This document shows positions 63,921 through 64,000 of a stretch of DNA of 64,000 bases, piece by piece. Under the pieces are notes generated by a model that was not told the origin of the DNA, searched no databases, and saw only the letters and a program-made list of their open reading frames with translations. The position numbers and the translations under genes are program-made. Where the stretch lies: NCBI GenBank assembly GCA_022606425.2, contig JAHDVF020001510.1, positions 62,001 to 126,000 on the forward strand, read 5' to 3'. Positions within the stretch are counted from its first letter, which is position 1. The number at the start of each line of letters is the position of its first letter. The stretch comes from Lepidostoma basale (taxonomy: Eukaryota; Arthropoda; Insecta; Trichoptera; Lepidostomatidae).

Positions 63921-64000
63921 TTTTGTTTCAGGTTGATCGGTATTTTCCGGTTTTTAAGGATGTAACTCATGTTTCCAAAGCTGCCCAGCTTAGTCCTATT

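Overview
The window is a piece of an arthropod, most probably insect, nuclear genome. It has spliced genes with GT-AG introns, an AT-rich background, and introns crowded with non-LTR retrotransposon 3' ends, MITE-like elements, tRNA-derived SINEs and a solo LTR. The only host gene I can support is on the minus strand: a spectraplakin, the insect short stop (shot)/MACF1/dystonin family. The order Lepidoptera is my guess from the style of the retroelements, at low confidence.

The gene is read from right to left. Six short exons (63725-63605, 61517-61282, 59403-59253, 55389-55306, 49042-48830, 10203-10088) encode a plakin/spectrin-repeat region. They lead into one giant exon (9907 to beyond base 1) of at least 3,302 codons without a stop, built from plakin (plectin) repeats. 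All junction phases agree (2 nt + 1 nt, or phase 0), so the exons join into one frame. The giant exon carries a duplicated alanine-rich hydrophobic module (about 6945-6874 and 4557-4480) that the plakin-repeat pattern does not explain. The gene is incomplete at both window edges.

The intron between 48829 and 10204 is about 38.6 kb. It and the smaller upstream introns are almost wholly transposon-derived. The dominant family (called A here; RTE-like endonuclease/RT LINE) has more than 30 fragments in both orientations. Its 3' end carries a GRPRKTWHDQ-type motif, a conserved 3' UTR and a (TTAG)n tail. Other LINE families (B, D, E, F, G, H), jockey-like and CR1/L2-like fragments, a hAT MITE, TTAA-flanked MITEs, a mariner/IS630 relic and a solo LTR with a 4-bp target duplication are nested in one another. 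Three tandem-repeat arrays lie at 10857-11405, 14320-15180 and 48144-48716.

The most unusual signal is a set of inverted-repeat elements whose arms contain hammerhead-ribozyme-like cores (CTGANGA, a stem-loop, GAAAC, GTC). The cleanest pair is at 53276-53314 (+) and 52889-52851 (-); degenerate relatives are at about 25681, 27221, 45311, 54521, 54602, 54990, 14863 and 60690. These look like termini of Penelope-like elements or retrozyme-like elements, and I rank them the best lead.
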